Below, in pieces: positions 61,160 through 64,000 of a stretch of 64,000 nt of DNA. The stretch comes from Lachnospiraceae bacterium (GTDB taxonomy: Bacteria > Bacillota > Clostridia > Lachnospirales > Lachnospiraceae). Below the pieces are notes generated by a model that was not told where the DNA came from, did not search any database, and was given only the letters and a program-made list of their open reading frames with translations. The stretch spans positions 62,001 to 126,000 of the forward strand of contig JAJQHQ010000103.1 of the NCBI GenBank assembly GCA_021199655.1, read 5' to 3'. Position numbers and translations under genes: made by a program. Position 1 is the first letter of the stretch. Each line of letters opens with the position of its first letter.

Positions 61160-62107
61160 ATGCTGAAATTTGACCATGTATCGTTCTCTTATCCGGGCAT
61201 GAAGCAGACGGTAAAAGACCTCTCGTTTGAAGTACATGCGGGTGAGGTCGTGGCCATGATCGGCAGCAACGGCGCGGGCAAATCCACCGTGAGCCGTCTG
61301 GCAAACGGGCTGTTGCGTCCGGATTCCGGCCATGTATATGTGGACGGGGAAGACACCGGGAAAGTCCGCACCAGCGCGATTGCGAAAAAGGTCGGCTTTC
61401 TGTTTCAGAATCCGGACCGGCAGATCTGCCAGAATACGGTGCGAGAGGAGATCGCGTTCGGGCCGCAGGTACAGGGAGTGCCGCAGGACGAGATTGAAAG
61501 GCGCACGGAAGAGATGCTCCAGACCTTTGAACTGGACGGCGATTGGTTTCCGTTTACGAGGTCGAGGGGAGAGCGCCAGAGAATTGCGCTCGCGAGTGTG
61601 CTGGCGTGCAATCCCGAGCTGGTCATTCTGGATGAGCCGACGACCGGACTCGATTACCGGGAATGCATCCGCATCATGGATTATATTACCGGGCTGAGCT
61701 TTGAAAAAGGGCTGACAGTGCTGATGGTCAGCCACGATATGGAGCTGGTGCAGGAGTATGCCCAACGTGTTCTGGTACTGACGGACGGGCGCCTTGTGGA
61801 CGAAGGCCCGACGGGACGGATCATGAAAGATATGTCGGTGCTGGGGCAGGCGCATGTGCTGCCTGCGCAGATTCCGATGCTGGCGCTGCGGTTCGGGGAT
61901 AAATTTTCCGATGTCTATACGGTGGAGGAGATGGCGGAGGCGATTCATCGAGAGAAAACCGCCAAAGTCATCGCAATGGAGAATAACAAATCGGATGCGG
62001 TTTCGACAGAGGGCATACAGGGCCGGGGAAGAAAGGCAGCCGACACGAATGCCGGGACAGGCAAAAAAAGCGGGAACGAACCCGATGAGAAAGGAGCACG
62101 GCCATGA
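61160..62107 (+). CDS. ecfA2: ECF transporter ATPase (EcfA2) with altered signature motif
   Basis: A 315-residue ABC ATPase with GSNGAGKST, LVILDEPTTGLD and HDMEL switch. The ABC signature reads RSRGERQRIAL where LSGGERQR is expected, so one of the two composite sites may be weak. The C-terminal 60 residues are a charged, Lys/Gly-rich tail that EcfA2 proteins usually lack. GAGGGAGG precedes the ATG. It overlaps the T component by 4 bp. Confidence 0.88.
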   Translation: MLKFDHVSFSYPGMKQTVKDLSFEVHAGEVVAMIGSNGAGKSTVSRLANGLLRPDSGHVYVDGEDTGKVRTSAIAKKVGFLFQNPDRQICQNTVREEIAFGPQVQGVPQDEIERRTEEMLQTFELDGDWFPFTRSRGERQRIALASVLACNPELVILDEPTTGLDYRECIRIMDYITGLSFEKGLTVLMVSHDMELVQEYAQRVLVLTDGRLVDEGPTGRIMKDMSVLGQAHVLPAQIPMLALRFGDKFSDVYTVEEMAEAIHREKTAKVIAMENNKSDAVSTEGIQGRGRKAADTNAGTGKKSGNEPDEKGARP

Positions 62108-62874
62108 ATTTACTCGATTATGTACCCGGAGACTCCTTTCTGCATAAACTGAATCCGGTGATGAAGCTGCTGGCGGCGTTCCTGTACGGGATTGCCTGCA
62201 TTATCTGCAACAATGTGATCATGGAGTTGGCGTTTATCGTGCTGATGATCCTGATCTCCTCGTTTGCGGGCCTGCAGAAACGGGCGCTGCGTCTGACGAA
62301 GAACCTGCTGGTTCTGGGCCTGATCATGTTTATTCTGCAGCTGCTGTTTGTGCGGACCGGCGAGCCGCTGCTGGTGATCAGCGGATTTTGTGTATTTACC
62401 GTCGGCGGCCTGATGAGCGCATTGCTCTTAAGCTTTCGTATTGTGGCGACCATGCTTCCGCTGATGCTGCTTTTTGCGATCACGAGGATGAACGATCTGT
62501 GCGGCGCGCTGGTGAAACGGCTGCATGTGCCGTACCGCTATGCGTTTATCGTCACGACGGCGTTCCGCTTTGTGCCGCTTTTTACGACGGAATTTCATGA
62601 CATTGAGGACGCGCAGAAAGCGCGGGGCGTGGAGTACGATACCGGGAATATTTTCCGGAGACTGAAGCTGATCGTGCCGCTGTTTGTGCCGCTTCTCATC
62701 TCCAGCATGAAAAAGGTGGACGCGGGAGCAATGAGCGCACAGCTGCGCGGATTTAATCTGCGGACGACGCAGAGCGGGTATCACGAGTACCCGTTCCACA
62801 GGTGCGACGCGGTCTGCCTGCTGTTCCTGGTGGCGGTGCTGGCTGTATCGGTGACAGGGATGATATTGCTATGA
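62104..62874 (+). CDS. ecfT: ECF transporter T component (EcfT)
   Basis: A 256-residue membrane protein with four or five helices and the two Ala-Arg-Gly-type coupling helices, AQKARGVEYDTG and AQLRGFNLRTTQ, that join the ATPases to the S component. It starts in an ATGA overlap with ecfA2. It is the end of the tryptophan-regulated group. Confidence 0.9.
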   Translation: MNLLDYVPGDSFLHKLNPVMKLLAAFLYGIACIICNNVIMELAFIVLMILISSFAGLQKRALRLTKNLLVLGLIMFILQLLFVRTGEPLLVISGFCVFTVGGLMSALLLSFRIVATMLPLMLLFAITRMNDLCGALVKRLHVPYRYAFIVTTAFRFVPLFTTEFHDIEDAQKARGVEYDTGNIFRRLKLIVPLFVPLLISSMKKVDAGAMSAQLRGFNLRTTQSGYHEYPFHRCDAVCLLFLVAVLAVSVTGMILL

Positions 62875-62882
62875 TTACGAGA

Positions 62883-62936
62883 GGCGCTGAGCGCCAGTGG
62901 CGCTCGGTTAGCGCGGACCGGAGCGGCAGCGGAGAC
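62883..62936 (+). repeat. Family C palindrome downstream of ecfT (C3)
   Basis: GGCGCT and AGCGC form the outer stem, GAGCGCC-AGT-GGCGCTC the hairpin, and GACCGGAGCGGCAGCGGAGA the tail. It lies 9 bp after the ecfT stop and before the LarA-like gene. Confidence 0.8.
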
Positions 62937-63011
62937 CGAAGCACGCAGCAATCCGTGTATCATATAGTAGGTGGACTTTAGTGGACTTTACAGAAAGGAA
63001 GCGGGCGGCGT

Positions 63012-64000
63012 ATGGACGCAAAAATTTGCCTCGGCTATGGCGAGGAGCAGGTGGAATTTGAGATCAGCGGGGCGGCCTCAGTCGAGACGATCCTCCCGAA
63101 TCCGATGGAGGAGATCACCGATCTGAAAGCGGCGTTTGTACATTCCATTGAGGACGGCGTGATCGACGGGAAGCCGCTGGCCGAAGCGATCGGGAGCGGG
63201 GATGATGTGACGATCGTGGTCAGCGATGTCACAAGAAGCTGGATGCATCAGGATCAGGTGATGCCGCTGCTGGTCGATTATCTGCATGATAAGATTGGTG
63301 TGGCGTATGAGAAGATAGTCGTTCTGATCGCAGTAGGGACGCACCGGCATTCGACACCGCAGGAGCTTGTGAAGATCTGCTCGCAGAAGGTCGTTGACCG
63401 GGTGCGTGTGGTCGATCATGACTGTGACGCGCCGGACCTTGTCTATGTCGGAACGACGTCCCGGAGTACCGAGGTGCGTGTGAACCCGCTGGTGGTGGGA
63501 CGCAGGGTCATCGTCATGGGCGGCACGGTCCACCACATGATGGCCGGTTTCGGCGGAGGACGGAAAAATCTGCTGCCGGGCGTATCGGGCCGTGATTCGA
63601 TCCGCCAGAATCACAGGCGTGCGCTTGACCCGGAAAAAGCCATGACGGACGCCCGTGTCGGCTGCTGTAAGCTGACGGACAACCCGATCCACGAGGATAT
63701 GATGGAGGCTGCGCATCTGGTTCACGCGGATTTCGGCATTAATCTCGTGGTGGCCGCAAGCGGCATACACAGCGGTATTTTTTCCGGCGAGATGGACGCT
63801 GCCTGGGAGGCAAGCTGCGACTTCCAGAGGAAATGCTACGAGATCGAAGTGAAAGAACCGGCAGACATTGTGCTCTGCTCCAGCGGCGGCGCGCCGAAGG
63901 ATATGAACCTCTATCAGGGCTGTAAGGGTATGCTGAACGCCATGCGGGCGTTAAAGCCGGGCGGCACCATGCTCTGGACCTGCAAATGTCCGGAGGGCGG
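63012..64000 (+). CDS. larA: LarA-like nickel-pincer lactate racemase family protein, cut by the window edge
   Basis: The frame is open from the ATG at 63012 to the window end (329 codons). The N-terminal LarA fold appears: SDVTRSW, the GTHRHSTPQEL loop, MGGTVHHMMAGFGGGRKNLL and the RQNHRRALDP segment. LarA-type enzymes racemise or epimerise 2-hydroxy acids with a pincer nickel cofactor, and homologues act on several substrates besides lactate. The ribosome site is GGAAGCGGGCGGCG, not strong. The C-terminal part, including the Lys that holds the cofactor, is beyond the window, and the LarBCE partners are not visible. Confidence 0.85.
   Translation, partial: MDAKICLGYGEEQVEFEISGAASVETILPNPMEEITDLKAAFVHSIEDGVIDGKPLAEAIGSGDDVTIVVSDVTRSWMHQDQVMPLLVDYLHDKIGVAYEKIVVLIAVGTHRHSTPQELVKICSQKVVDRVRVVDHDCDAPDLVYVGTTSRSTEVRVNPLVVGRRVIVMGGTVHHMMAGFGGGRKNLLPGVSGRDSIRQNHRRALDPEKAMTDARVGCCKLTDNPIHEDMMEAAHLVHADFGINLVVAASGIHSGIFSGEMDAAWEASCDFQRKCYEIEVKEPADIVLCSSGGAPKDMNLYQGCKGMLNAMRALKPGGTMLWTCKCPEG

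Overview
The window looks like chromosomal DNA of a gut-type Clostridia, most likely a Lachnospiraceae relative. This is inferred from the Firmicutes regulatory RNAs (c-di-GMP-I, TPP and T-box leaders), ECF transporters, ABC sugar importers, a GspF-type pseudopilus gene set, InlB-type B-repeat surface protein architecture and a moderately high GC coding style. No tRNA, rRNA, CRISPR array, prophage or full-length insertion sequence was found.

Layout. 1-3182 (minus): tail of a pseudopilus/type II secretion-like operon plus a transglutaminase lipoprotein. 3385-5006: a mobile palindromic element, then a c-di-GMP-I riboswitch controlling a secreted lethal-factor-like metalloprotease. 5596-16590 (plus): a sugar-acid or glycoside locus (DeoR regulator, FGGY kinase with a frameshift, ABC importer without its ATPase, GH3 glycosidase, UlaG-like lactonase, UlaE-like epimerase, beta-propeller protein). 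16800-25255: YesL-like membrane protein, ileS, glgP, Rpn-type nuclease. 25682-34861: a 3059-residue repeat-rich secreted protein. 35066-37968: HepT/MntA toxin-antitoxin pair, LuxR-type regulator, subtilase. 37987-42514: GPH symporter, 6-phosphofructokinase, dnaX. 42553-42991: BrnT/BrnA. 43386-47390 (minus): ykoFEDC thiamine-precursor ECF transporter under a TPP riboswitch. 47802-53730: degenerate LytM protein, pth, mfd. 54147-58964: secreted metallophosphoesterase, YibE/F protein, AAA/PD-(D/E)XK protein. 59020-62874: an ECF transporter behind a T-box whose specifier reads UGG (Trp). 63012-end: a LarA-like gene cut by the window edge.

The most unusual layer is a dense population of small palindromic elements. 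Family A (GTAACT... ...AGTTAC) and family B (GTTACTATTCAC... ...GTGAATAGTAAC) have terminal inverted repeats, and several copies have exact 8-bp target-site duplications, so they have moved as MITE-like elements. Family C is a hairpin with an invariant AGT loop and compensatory stem changes; one copy lies in frame inside ileS. Family D occurs twice in frame in the C-terminal part of mfd. Families A, B and D share one architecture (outer stem, small inner hairpin, T/A-rich bulge on the 3' side) although their stem sequences differ. A two-armed family E and a 44-bp tandem repeat are also present. Together they suggest an active or recently active selfish-palindrome population that tolerates insertion at stop codons and inside essential genes.
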